Assembly: GCA_002257205.1 (NCBI GenBank) | Contig: NCHM01000002.1 | Coordinates: 1-64,000, forward strand | Reading direction: 5' to 3' | DNA length: 64,000 nucleotides | Origin: Rhizobiales bacterium 24-66-13 | Lineage (GTDB): Bacteria > Pseudomonadota > Alphaproteobacteria > Rhizobiales > Xanthobacteraceae | Part shown: piece by piece, positions 39,761-48,161 of the stretch | Layout of the letters: each line of letters begins with the position of its first letter | Numbering within the stretch: the first letter of the stretch is position 1 | The notes under the pieces: generated by a model | Told to the model about the DNA's origin: nothing | What the model saw: only the letters and a program-made list of their open reading frames with translations | The model's database searches: none | Translations under genes and position numbers: made by a program

Positions 39761-41032
39761 TCAGCCCTTGATGTTCAAGCGCGAATGGCGGCCGGTCAGG
39801 CGGGCGACCATCGCGTTGTCCTGGTAGAAGGCGCGCAGCGCCTCGATGCGCCGCAGGCGGGCATCGTTGAGGGTCCGCTGCGCGTCGATGAATTCGATGT
39901 AGCTGAAGGCGCCACGGTCCATGCCGTCGCGGATGAGCTGGACGGCCTGCTCGGCCTTCGGGATAACTTCCCGCTGGATGCGCCGCGCCTCGGTAGCGCT
40001 CGCCACGAGGCGGGACTGGAGGCGGGTCAGCTCGCGCCGCAAGGTCAAGCGGGCGGTCTCGACGTCGAGCTCGGCGGCGCGGCGTTCCGCTTCGGCCTTC
40101 TCGATGTTGTCCTTGTTGGTGTCGAAGAGTGGCAGCGGGATCGCGATGCCCGCCACCAAAGCGGTGTCGTTGGTGTCGGCGAAGTGCCGGACGCCCACGC
40201 GCACGGCCGGGTCCTGGACCGCCTTGGAGCGTTCGAGACTTACGCGGGAAGCCGCGAGTTGGCGTTCGGCTTCCAACAGGGCGACATCGACGGAAATGGG
40301 GTTTCCGTCGTTGGTCGCGGCGGCGTTCTCGAACGCATTGAGGTCGACGGCGTAATCGGCGCCGCCCCGCCAGTACCCGGCGAGGTTGGCGCGGGCGATG
40401 CGTGCGGCTGCCCGCGCCTGGTCGACGGCGATCTGCTCAAGGGCAACCTGCGCCTCCGCACGGCTCTGGGTGTAGAGCGGGTCGCGCCCTGCGTCTGCCC
40501 GTCGCGAGATCTCGCTCTGGAACTGCTGAGCGATGGAGAGCCTTTCCTCGGCGACGCGCTGCTGCGCCGCCGCGACCAGAACCTCGATCCAGGCCAGTTC
40601 CACCTCGCGCATGAGATCGAGCACCTGGACGGCGCTCCGGGCCCGCGTGGTTTCCGCTTCCGAACGGGCGACCCCGGTGCGCGCGGCACGCTTGTCACCG
40701 AGTTCGATGGTCTGCTGGAGGTAGAGCGTCGTCTCCGGCTGGTTCAGCGCCTGATAGGGGCCGGAACCCGCGAAGTTCTCGCTCTCCACCCCTATGGACG
40801 GATTGAGGTAGCGGCCCGCCTGCCGGACGCCGGCCTCCGCGCCTTCGTAGCGCGCACGGGCGGCCGGAAGGGCGAAACCGGCGGAGACCGCACGCGTGAT
40901 CGCGTCGTTGAGGGTTACGGGTTTCTGTGTCTTGGCGTGCGCGGGCAACACGCCGCATGCGAGCACCACCACGGCAGCGAATCCCGTTCGCCGCGCGCGA
41001 GCGCCCGCACCCGCGAAGGTGCGTCGATCCAT
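39761..41032 (-). CDS. czcC: RND outer-membrane channel CzcC type
   Basis: This 423-residue TolC-family protein has a long helical hairpin (ARARYEGAEAGVRQAGRYLNPSIGVE ... QTIELGDKRAAR). The second half repeats the pattern (ERQLAASRVSLERSKAVQDPAVRVGV ... PLPLFDTN). An exported N-terminus (GFAAVVVLACGVLPAHA) is visible. It is the outer-membrane exit of the metal pump and is followed within 6 bases by czcB. Confidence 0.95.
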   Translation of the reverse strand: MDRRTFAGAGARARRTGFAAVVVLACGVLPAHAKTQKPVTLNDAITRAVSAGFALPAARARYEGAEAGVRQAGRYLNPSIGVESENFAGSGPYQALNQPETTLYLQQTIELGDKRAARTGVARSEAETTRARSAVQVLDLMREVELAWIEVLVAAAQQRVAEERLSIAQQFQSEISRRADAGRDPLYTQSRAEAQVALEQIAVDQARAAARIARANLAGYWRGGADYAVDLNAFENAAATNDGNPISVDVALLEAERQLAASRVSLERSKAVQDPAVRVGVRHFADTNDTALVAGIAIPLPLFDTNKDNIEKAEAERRAAELDVETARLTLRRELTRLQSRLVASATEARRIQREVIPKAEQAVQLIRDGMDRGAFSYIEFIDAQRTLNDARLRRIEALRAFYQDNAMVARLTGRHSRLNIKG

Positions 41033-41097
41033 GAAGAATGAGCCTTAATCGTCGAATAGCGAGGTCGGGCCGCGGGGACCCGGGCTACGAACGAAGA

Positions 41098-41466
41098 TCA
41101 GGCTTTGGGAGGACGTTCGGGGGCGTGCTGGCCGAGACCGCGGCCAAGCGGGCTCTCCGTGGACCACACCGCATCCTCGGCCGCGAAGGCGACGGAGAAC
41201 GCCGGTGCCGCGGTCAGGACGTAGCCGGGGGTGGGATCACCATGATGATGGTGAGGAGCCGTATGGGCGTCACCCGCATGGGGCTGGCGTTCGCAGGCCT
41301 CTACGGAAACCGAGCAATAATGCACGACATCCGCGAGGGTCTCGGAGGAATGGGCGATCTCGAGGGCGTGCTCGAGATCCTCCGCCCCGGAAGCCGCGAA
41401 CTGGACCGACGACAGGCTCATCACCGCCATGCAGAGCATGACGATGAAACGTCTCAGGCCTGTCAT
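41098..41466 (-). CDS. His-rich exported protein, CzcI-like
   Basis: This protein of about 122 residues has a hydrophobic N-terminus (LRRFIVMLCMAVMSLSSVQFA). The periplasmic part has a metal-binding HAGDAHTAPHHHHGD stretch. It lies at the head of the czcCBA genes, as CzcI and CnrX-like regulators do, and may sense or buffer metal. The ATG at 41466 is one choice; an upstream TTG with GAGGAGAAG could also serve. The class is inferred from position and His content. Confidence 0.55.
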   Translation of the reverse strand: MTGLRRFIVMLCMAVMSLSSVQFAASGAEDLEHALEIAHSSETLADVVHYCSVSVEACERQPHAGDAHTAPHHHHGDPTPGYVLTAAPAFSVAFAAEDAVWSTESPLGRGLGQHAPERPPKA

Positions 41467-41561
41467 CCGTGAATCGGTCAAGCGGACTTCTCCTCGATCC
41501 CGTTTTCTACCTGACCCATCGGCATGACGCAATGCGCCAAGCGGTCGCTTCGTTCGATTCC

Positions 41562-42266
41562 TCAAGTAATTAAGGGCCAAAGACCCAGTATGGTTACGGC
41601 CGAGGCTGCCGCGATTTCAAGGACATGACCGGTCCATGTCCTAAGGCGTTCGGTCCGCGTCATCAGCGGCACCATTCGCGTTCTGACGAGCACTGCCAGT
41701 AGCGGAAACGCCGCGACGGTTACGACCATTCCCGCAGCGAACATTCCGGATAAGACGAGTCCCGCCACCAGTAAGCCGTTCGCCACGGCATAGGTCATGA
41801 TGAAGGTGGTCAACGGGCATGGGACCAGCCCGGTGACGAACGCCAAGGCCGGACCGGAACGTCCATGATCGTGACCATGAGGCTTGAACGCGCGCCAGAG
41901 GAGCCAGAGACCCACGAGCGCAATCAAGATGTGGCTGGCGGTTTCCAGGGCGGGAGCCCGCCCGGCGCCGCCGATGGTCCGGCGCAGGATGGCATAGCCG
42001 CTCAGCACCAAGAGGACTGCTGAACCCACGTGGGTAACGATCAGCACGAGGCTGGAGCCGAGCGCCCCTCGGAGCCTTCCGTCCCCCGCATAGTAGGACG
42101 CAAGCACCGACTTTCCGTGACCTGGGAGCAAGGCGTGCAGCATGCCGAAACCGAAGGCGGCGCCGACCAAGGCTGGAAGCCCCATGACACCGATGCTGGG
42201 CAAGCCCTTGAGAGCATCGAGCGCGCCTCCATACAGCCAGTGCTGAAAGTCGAAGATCGTTTCCAT
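41562..42266 (-). CDS. nickel/cobalt exporter, RcnA/NicO family
   Basis: This protein of about 234 residues has six membrane helices. The motif HALLPGHGKSVLASYY (the HPGHGK-type signature, about 42-57) is present, and a His-rich cytoplasmic loop includes KPHGHDHGRS. A second conserved FVTGLVPCPLTTFIMTYA completes the NicO family pattern. It exports nickel and cobalt. The ATG at 42266 (METIFDFQHWLYGG) is preferred to a longer start at 42344, which runs through Trp/Arg-rich non-membrane sequence. Confidence 0.85.
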   Translation of the reverse strand: METIFDFQHWLYGGALDALKGLPSIGVMGLPALVGAAFGFGMLHALLPGHGKSVLASYYAGDGRLRGALGSSLVLIVTHVGSAVLLVLSGYAILRRTIGGAGRAPALETASHILIALVGLWLLWRAFKPHGHDHGRSGPALAFVTGLVPCPLTTFIMTYAVANGLLVAGLVLSGMFAAGMVVTVAAFPLLAVLVRTRMVPLMTRTERLRTWTGHVLEIAAASAVTILGLWPLIT

Positions 42267-42312
42267 CACCGCAGGACGTGCCCGATCGATGTGGCGGTCT
42301 GGCGACCATGGA

Positions 42313-42747
42313 TCAGGACCAGCCCAAGGTGAGTGTCGCCACAACGATGTAGCGGCCGACCTTGGCCACAGTCACCAAGAGCAGGAAGATGGGCAGGGGT
42401 TCGCGCAAGATACCGGCGACCACGGTCAGCGGGTCGCCGATAACCGGCGCCCAGCTCAGGAGCAAGGACCATTTGCCGTAGCGCCGATACCAGCGCTGCG
42501 CGCGGTCGAGAACTCCCTCGCTTACAGGAAACCATCTCTTGTGCCGGAAGGTCTCGATTCCGCGGCCAATGACCCAGTTGACCACCGAGCCAAGCACATT
42601 GCCCACGCTTGCGACGGCGATGAGGGGCAAAGGTGAACGGTCGGAGAGCAGCAGGCCGACCAGGACCGCTTCCGACTGGAGTGGAAGGATGGTCGCCGCG
42701 CCGAAGGCGACGAGGAAGAGGCCCGCATAGACTGCCAGATCGGTCAT
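42313..42747 (-). CDS. DedA/YqaA family membrane protein
   Basis: This 144-residue protein has four to five membrane segments. The conserved pattern includes LPLQSEAVLVGLL, then ASVGNVLGSVVNWVIGR and GKWSLLLSWAPVIGDPLTVVAG, which matches the YqaA/SNARE-associated Golgi-like family. It may act in lipid or ion homeostasis; genes of this type often sit in metal-resistance clusters. It lies between the MFS exporter and the NicO-type gene on the same strand. Confidence 0.8.
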   Translation of the reverse strand: MTDLAVYAGLFLVAFGAATILPLQSEAVLVGLLLSDRSPLPLIAVASVGNVLGSVVNWVIGRGIETFRHKRWFPVSEGVLDRAQRWYRRYGKWSLLLSWAPVIGDPLTVVAGILREPLPIFLLLVTVAKVGRYIVVATLTLGWS

Positions 42748-42771
42748 GGAGCGCCATCGTGCACCGAAAAG

Positions 42772-44094
42772 CTATGCCGATCTCGGCCATTCGGGATGGT
42801 GACTGTCGATGACGAAGGCGTGGACATGCCGATGCCCGCTTGTGGTTGGCTCGGCGCCTTCAAGATGAGGATGCTCCGCGGGAAGGCGATCATGGACATG
42901 CTCGATCTCGTCCGGGTCCGCCACCGGCCACAGCCGGGTCGCGGCGAAGACGGCCACGGCGGCGATCGCTCCGAGGATGGCGAAGGTCGGGGCGACGCCC
43001 AGCTTCGCACCGAGCCATCCGGCGATCGGGTAGGTGATCAGCCAGCATACGTGGGACAGGGCGAACTGCGCCGCGAACAGGGACGGCCGGTCCTCCGGCT
43101 GCGATGACCGGCGCAGCAGCCGCCCGGAGGGGGTCTGCGTCAGGGAATAACCCAGCCCCAGCACGAACCACAGCGGCAGCAGGAAGCCGTAGCTCGGGAT
43201 GAAGAAGCCGACGAACAGGCCCAGGACCAGGATGCAGGCGCCCCCGATCATGGCGCGGCGGTCAGAGATGGTGTCGAGGAGGCTCGGCAGCGCCAGTGCC
43301 GCGATCATCGAGCCGCCGCCGAACGCCGCAAGCGCAAGGGCCGTGGCGCGCTGGCTGAGCCCGAAGCCTGCCTGCACCATCACCACCGTATTCACGATGA
43401 CCATGGCGCTGGCGGCGGCAACCGCGAGATTGAAGGCGAGGAGGCCGCGCAGGCGGGGCGTCGCGAGATAGATGCGCAGGCCGCGTGTGGTCCGGTCATA
43501 GATGCCGCGCCGTTCCGCCGCCTTCGGACTCGGTAGGGTGACCGAGACCACGAGCGCGGCAGACGCGAGGAAGCCCACCACCGTGCCCGCGAACAAGCTG
43601 TGGAAGCTGATGAGCGTCAGGAGCGCGGCGGCGAGCATGGGGCTGACCACGCTCTCCAGATCGTAGGCGAGGCGGGAGAGAGACAAGGCGCGCGTGTACT
43701 GCCGCTCGTCGGGCAGGACGTCGGGGATGGTCGCCTGGAAGGTCGGCGTGAAACCCGCCGAAGCGGATTGCAGGACGAAGATCAGGACATAGACCTGCCA
43801 GACCTCGGTCACGAACGGCAGCAACAGCGCGACCGCTCCCCGGATCAGGTCGAGGGTGACGAGCATCGCGCGCCGCGGCACCCGCTCGGCAAAGGCGGCG
43901 GCGACCGGCGCAACGCCAACGTATGCGATCATCTTGATCGCCAACGCGGTGCCGAGCACCGCACCGGCATTGGGACCTGCGATGTCATAGGCCAGGAGGC
44001 CAAGCGCGACCGTGGCGAGGCCCGTCCCCACCAGGGCGATGACCTGGGCAAGGAACAGGTGTCGGTAAGTGCGATTGGCGAGGACCAGCAACAT
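42772..44094 (-). CDS. MFS exporter with His-rich C-terminus (NreB-like)
   Basis: This protein of about 440 residues has twelve membrane segments of the major facilitator superfamily, with a family A loop (FAERVPRRAML). The C-terminal tail is His-rich (EHVHDRLPAEHPHLEG, then SGHRHVHAFVIDSHHPEW), like the nickel exporter NreB. It is predicted to export nickel or cobalt. The ATG at 44094 has GGGAA 9 bases upstream; an earlier ATG at 44154 overlaps the dmeF end and is less likely. It is cotranscribed with dmeF. Confidence 0.8.
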   Translation of the reverse strand: MLLVLANRTYRHLFLAQVIALVGTGLATVALGLLAYDIAGPNAGAVLGTALAIKMIAYVGVAPVAAAFAERVPRRAMLVTLDLIRGAVALLLPFVTEVWQVYVLIFVLQSASAGFTPTFQATIPDVLPDERQYTRALSLSRLAYDLESVVSPMLAAALLTLISFHSLFAGTVVGFLASAALVVSVTLPSPKAAERRGIYDRTTRGLRIYLATPRLRGLLAFNLAVAAASAMVIVNTVVMVQAGFGLSQRATALALAAFGGGSMIAALALPSLLDTISDRRAMIGGACILVLGLFVGFFIPSYGFLLPLWFVLGLGYSLTQTPSGRLLRRSSQPEDRPSLFAAQFALSHVCWLITYPIAGWLGAKLGVAPTFAILGAIAAVAVFAATRLWPVADPDEIEHVHDRLPAEHPHLEGAEPTTSGHRHVHAFVIDSHHPEWPRSA

Positions 44095-44150
44095 GTCTTT
44101 GCGTTCCCGTCGGGATCGGAGTGTGCGGCGGCGGCACTGCGCCGCCCAAC

Positions 44151-45494
44151 TCAATGGTGGTGGCCTTCCGGCTCCTCCATGCGGAACGGCAGGACTTCTT
44201 CCTGGCCGTCATTGTCACTGAGCAGGAGCTGGGCGTTGAACTCGTGGGGTTCGTCCGGCGCGACCGTGCTCTGGAAGAGCTTGTGATCCTTTGAGGCCGG
44301 AAGCAGTGGCAGGGTTTCCACCAGCCCGCCGGGGCGGTCGATCTTCACCATGGCATCGAGGCCCTGGATGCCCCGGACCAGCGTCAGCCTCATACGCTCT
44401 CCCTCCGGCGTGTCGACGATCTGAAGCTCGCCATCGGCGAGGGGCGTCAGTACGCGGAAGGGGGCCGGCGCGTGGTGGTGTCCGCCGCTTGCGGCGGGCA
44501 TGTCGAAGACCGCGTCGGAATGGTCGAACTGCACGCTCACCGCCTCAAGCGGCGCGATGTGGGCGTGAAGTTCGCTTTCGAGCCGGGCCGAGATGGCGTT
44601 GGCATCGGCGACGGTCAGCGTCTTGTCCACCGCGATGGTCACTTCGGCGCGCAGCTTGTGGCCGAGCCAGCGGGCCTTGGCATCCACCACGCCCCGCACA
44701 CCCGGAACATGTTCGGCGGCATGCCGGATTTCATCCGTCACCGCCGGCTCGATGCCGTCGAGGCTGCGGGTGATCACGGCGCGGGCCGACTGCCAGACGA
44801 TGCCGAAGATGGCGATGGTGATCAGGAGGCCGATGATCGGATCGGCCAGGGGGAAGCCCATCCAGACGCCGAAGGCGCCGAGCACCACCGCGAGGCTCGT
44901 CAGGCCGTCGGTGCGCGCATGGTAGCCGTCCGCGATCAGGGCGGCGCTGTTCATCTCCCTACCCACCTTGATCCGGAAGATGGCGACCGCCTCGTTGCCG
45001 ATGAAGCCGATGACACCCGCGATGGCAACCCAGAGAAGCTGCGTGATGGGCTCGGGGTGCATCAGGCGGTCGATGGACTCCCACGCCGCGACGATGGCGC
45101 TGAAGAGGACGATGAGGATGATCGCCATGCCGGCGAGGTCCTCCACCCGCCCGAGGCCGTAATTGAAGGTCGCGGTCGGCTTCCGGCGCACGAGCACGAA
45201 GGCGATCCACAGCGGGATCGCGGTCGTCGCGTCGGCGACGTTATGGATCATGTCGGCGGCTAGCGCCACGCTGCCCGATATGACCACGACGATCAGTTGC
45301 AGGACGGCGGTGATCGCCAGGATCACGAAGGACCACTTGATGGCCCAGACGCCGCGCTCCGACGAGGAAAGGCTGGGATCGATCACGCCGTGGGTGTGGC
45401 CATGGCCTCCCGCCTCATCGTCATGATCGTGTCCGTGCCCAAGCGTAATGTCCCGGCCGCCGAAGCCCAGCCAGTCCTTGATCGCGGTCCACAT
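44151..45494 (-). CDS. dmeF: cation diffusion facilitator, DmeF type
   Basis: This 447-residue protein has six membrane segments and the CDF metal sites DMIHNVAD and DGYHARTD (HxxxD). The N-terminus is His-rich (LGHGHDHDDEAGGHGHTHG) and the C-terminus ends in GHHH. DmeF exports cobalt and nickel in rhizobia. GAGGA lies 5 bases before the ATG. It is directly downstream of the DmeR-type repressor gene, the known dmeRF order. Confidence 0.9.
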   Translation of the reverse strand: MWTAIKDWLGFGGRDITLGHGHDHDDEAGGHGHTHGVIDPSLSSSERGVWAIKWSFVILAITAVLQLIVVVISGSVALAADMIHNVADATTAIPLWIAFVLVRRKPTATFNYGLGRVEDLAGMAIILIVLFSAIVAAWESIDRLMHPEPITQLLWVAIAGVIGFIGNEAVAIFRIKVGREMNSAALIADGYHARTDGLTSLAVVLGAFGVWMGFPLADPIIGLLITIAIFGIVWQSARAVITRSLDGIEPAVTDEIRHAAEHVPGVRGVVDAKARWLGHKLRAEVTIAVDKTLTVADANAISARLESELHAHIAPLEAVSVQFDHSDAVFDMPAASGGHHHAPAPFRVLTPLADGELQIVDTPEGERMRLTLVRGIQGLDAMVKIDRPGGLVETLPLLPASKDHKLFQSTVAPDEPHEFNAQLLLSDNDGQEEVLPFRMEEPEGHHH

Positions 45495-45501
45495 GGGGTC
45501 C

Positions 45502-45783
45502 TCACAGGTACTTGGTGATTTCCTTGAACTCGTCGATGGCGCGGCGCTGGTCGCGCCCCAAATTTCCGACGGCGTCCTCGAGGCAATGGTCGAGGTGGTC
45601 TTGGATCAGGGTCTTCTTGGCCTGGCAGATCGCCTTCTCCACGGCGTGGAGCTGCTGCGCGACGTCGAGGCATGGGCGTCCCGCTTCGATCATCTCGACG
45701 ATGCTCCGGAGATGCCCTTCGGCGCGCTTCAGCCGCTTGACGATGTCCGGGTGCGTGGTGTGGCGATGGGTCTCTTCGGTCAT
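45502..45783 (-). CDS. dmeR: metal-responsive repressor, DmeR (RcnR/CsoR family)
   Basis: This 93-residue four-helix protein has an N-terminal MTEETHRHTTHPDIVKRLKRAEG (His-containing, then the family helix) and GRPCLDVAQQLHAVEKA with the ligand Cys. It ends in HCLEDAVGN. Proteins of this family bind nickel and cobalt and release DNA. It represses the dmeRF operon. The palindromic operator at 45794-45812 lies directly upstream of the ATG. Confidence 0.9.
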   Translation of the reverse strand: MTEETHRHTTHPDIVKRLKRAEGHLRSIVEMIEAGRPCLDVAQQLHAVEKAICQAKKTLIQDHLDHCLEDAVGNLGRDQRRAIDEFKEITKYL

Positions 45784-45793
45784 GCCTTGTACC

Positions 45794-45812
45794 TATCCCC
45801 CTGGAGGGGATA
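45794..45812. promoter_or_regulatory. DmeR-type operator palindrome
   Basis: TATCCCC (45794-45800), five bases, then GGGGATA (45806-45812) form a perfect inverted repeat. G-tracts flanked by AT are typical of RcnR/DmeR sites. It lies 11 bases upstream of dmeR and also faces the HupE group, so it could control both directions. Confidence 0.65.
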
Positions 45813-45885
45813 CTGCAAGGGCGATGTCGGGGCTGATTCCCCAGCGGCAACCATCCATTAAGACTGAGCCGGATAACCGTCAGGC

Positions 45886-46275
45886 ATGAAGTCCCGGGCG
45901 CTCATGGCAGGCTTGCGCATCATCATCGCGATCGCGGTGGTGCTCGGCATTGCGTTGCCTCCTGCCGGACAGTCCCCGTCGCATGATCCCGCGTCGGCGG
46001 CCGTGGCCGAGGCCGTCCGCCATGCGGAACTCGCCGCCCAGATCGAGGCGCACGGCCACGCGCACGATGATGGCGTGGGCGAGGAGCAGAAGCCGGGACA
46101 TTCCCACGGCCATAATCCGGGCGACCATTCCCATGAGACGCCCAATGTGCCTCCGGGCGGCATGATCATCGCGTGTTCCGTGGTGAGGGATTGGACCGCA
46201 ACGCGCGTGTCCGTCCAGCTTCCGGGTGAGCAATCCCGGCTCGACCGCCCCCCGCGCCAGATCTCCGTCGCATGA
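45886..46275 (+). CDS. His-rich exported protein upstream of HupE
   Basis: This 129-residue protein has a signal-like helix (GLRIIIAIAVVLGIALPPAGQS). The mature part is His-rich (HGHAHDDGVGEEQKPGHSHGH ... GDHSH), likely a periplasmic metal-buffering protein. Its stop overlaps the HupE/UreJ start by ATGA. It is the first gene of the plus-strand group divergent from dmeR. Confidence 0.7.
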   Translation: MKSRALMAGLRIIIAIAVVLGIALPPAGQSPSHDPASAAVAEAVRHAELAAQIEAHGHAHDDGVGEEQKPGHSHGHNPGDHSHETPNVPPGGMIIACSVVRDWTATRVSVQLPGEQSRLDRPPRQISVA

Positions 46276-47054
46276 TCGCGGCCGCCTCGGCGGCCATTCC
46301 CAACGACGAGATCGGAGTTCCCATGAGAGGACCCATGTCCATGGGCCCGCCAGGCGTATTCGTGCGCTGGCGATCGGCCTTTCCGTTCCTGCTTGCCTTG
46401 TTGGCCTTCCCATTCCTTTGTGGCGGCGCCTTTGCCCATGCCGTGGCCGAAGGTGACAAAGGCTATATCCAGGAGATCACGGGCATCAACCTGATGCCGT
46501 TCATCTATCTCGGGGCCAAGCACATGGTCACGGGATACGACCACATCCTGTTCCTGTTCGGCGTGATCTTCTTTCTCTATCGGATGAAGCACATCGGCAT
46601 CTATGTCAGTCTGTTCGCCATCGGCCATTCGACGACCATGCTGCTCGGCGTCTATTTCAACGTCGGGATCAACAGCTACATCATCGATGCCATCATCGGC
46701 CTCTCGGTGGTCTACAAGGCGCTCGACAACATGGGCGCCTACCAAAGGTGGTTCGGATTCCAGCCGGACACCAAGCTCGCCACCCTGATCTTCGGCTTCT
46801 TCCACGGCTTCGGCCTGTCGACGAAGATCATCGAATACAACATCTCGCCCGACGGCCTCGTCCCCAACCTCCTCGCCTTCAATGTCGGCGTGGAGATCGG
46901 GCAACTCCTGGCGCTGGGCGCCATCCTCATCGTCATGGGCTTCTGGCGGAAGACCCCAAGCTTCTTCCGTCACGCCTACACCGCCAACGTCCTCATGATG
47001 ACCGCCGGGTTCGTGCTGATCGGCTACCAGATCACCGGCTGGTTCGTTTCCTGA
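46272..47054 (+). CDS. HupE/UreJ family nickel permease-like protein
   Basis: This 260-residue protein (or about 240 from a later ATG) has six or seven membrane segments. KHMVTGYDHILFLFGVIFFL contains the HupE/UreJ signature, and FAIGHSTTMLLG is conserved too. These proteins take up or facilitate nickel entry for enzymes or in resistance clusters. The start may be 46272, overlapping the upstream stop, or ATG 46323. The gene is coupled to the following membrane-anchored protein. Confidence 0.85.
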   Translation: MIAAASAAIPNDEIGVPMRGPMSMGPPGVFVRWRSAFPFLLALLAFPFLCGGAFAHAVAEGDKGYIQEITGINLMPFIYLGAKHMVTGYDHILFLFGVIFFLYRMKHIGIYVSLFAIGHSTTMLLGVYFNVGINSYIIDAIIGLSVVYKALDNMGAYQRWFGFQPDTKLATLIFGFFHGFGLSTKIIEYNISPDGLVPNLLAFNVGVEIGQLLALGAILIVMGFWRKTPSFFRHAYTANVLMMTAGFVLIGYQITGWFVS

Positions 47055-47077
47055 ACGCGAAGAAGGAACTTGAATCC

Positions 47078-47728
47078 ATGTACAACACCGACATGCCCAG
47101 CCGCGCCGAGCTTCCCACGTCCGGGCAGCTCGTGCGCTCCACCATCATCGCCGTTGTCGCTGCGGCGGCGATCCTGGTGACCATCGTTCTCCCGGCTGAA
47201 TACGCCATCGATCCCACGGGCATTGGCCGGGCCCTCGGCCTCACCGAGATGGGCGAGATCAAATCCCAGCTCGCCGCGGAAGCCGAGCAGGACAGGCGCA
47301 AGGACCAGCAGGGCGCCATCTCCCCCGCCGCTCCGGGGCCGCGCTCCAGCCTGATGGGACAGATCTTCGCGGAGCTTCTCATCGGCTCAGCGAATGCCCA
47401 AACTGCACCGGCGCCCCGCACGGACGAGGTGACCATCGTGTTGAAGCCGGGACAAGGCGCCGAAGTGAAGCTCGCCATGGTGAAAGGCGCGAAGGCGGAC
47501 TTCTCCTGGACCGTCACGGGTGGGGTGGTGAACTTCGATCTCCACGGCGACGGCGGTGGTCAGGAGACGAGCTACGAAAAGGGTCGTGGAGCGTCCTCGG
47601 ACCAAGGCACGGTCACGGCGGCGTTCGACGGGAACCATGGTTGGTTCTGGCGGAACCGGGGGACAGGTGACGTCACGGTCACCCTGAGGACGAACGGCAG
47701 CTATGCTGACATCAAGCGGATGATCTGA
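47078..47728 (+). CDS. membrane-anchored protein of the HupE group
   Basis: This 216-residue protein has one membrane helix near the N-terminus (STIIAVVAAAAILVTIVLPA). The periplasmic domain contains VTIVLKPGQGAEVKLAMVKGAKADFSW and GNHGWFWRNRGTGDVTVTLR. The family is a transmembrane anchor protein frequently beside HupE/UreJ. AGAAGGA lies 6 bases before the ATG. Function not known; it may stabilise the permease. A hairpin follows the stop. Confidence 0.7.
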   Translation: MYNTDMPSRAELPTSGQLVRSTIIAVVAAAAILVTIVLPAEYAIDPTGIGRALGLTEMGEIKSQLAAEAEQDRRKDQQGAISPAAPGPRSSLMGQIFAELLIGSANAQTAPAPRTDEVTIVLKPGQGAEVKLAMVKGAKADFSWTVTGGVVNFDLHGDGGGQETSYEKGRGASSDQGTVTAAFDGNHGWFWRNRGTGDVTVTLRTNGSYADIKRMI

Positions 47729-47738
47729 CGATGGTAGC

Positions 47739-47768
47739 GCATTGGCCGCCGAATTTGGCGGCCAATGC
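47739..47768 (+). terminator. hairpin terminator after the HupE group
   Basis: GCATTGGCCGCC and GGCGGCCAATGC are 12-base perfect arms with a 6-base loop (GAATTT). No long T-run follows. The 393 bases from here to the YhaO-like gene hold no supported gene; a 62-codon open frame at 47951-48139 lacks a ribosome-binding site or family match. Confidence 0.55.
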
Positions 47769-48161
47769 TGATCATCGAGAACTGCTGCGCAGAGGTGGGG
47801 CGCCGCTTAACAGTGCTGCTCTGCTGAGCGTCGCCGAGTTTTTGGCGTAGGGTCGCAAGTTCGGTAACTTCTACCTTCTAAAAAAACCCGCGACCATCGT
47901 CATCCGGCGATGTTGCTGAAGCCTATCATCTCCACCAACCCCAAATCCGCGTGGTGTTGGATCCGATCCGCTCGGCGGTGTTTTCCATTCGTTGGATACC
48001 GCGCCTCGTCGCGCGCTATGTGATGCCGGATCACCTCCGCCTGATGCAGGATGAGCGAATTCGGTCTCCCCTGACGCTTTTCAGGGAACTGCTTTTGGAT
48101 GATCTGGTGCCGGCGCACGCGTATAAGCCGCCTGTCTAAAGCGCCGGAAGCGAGGGGGGCG

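Noticed and set aside
47951..48139. Short plus-strand open frame (62 residues) between the HupE group and the YhaO-like gene
   Set aside because: No ribosome-binding site or family match and a competing frame on the other strand; could be a transposase relic but cannot be supported.
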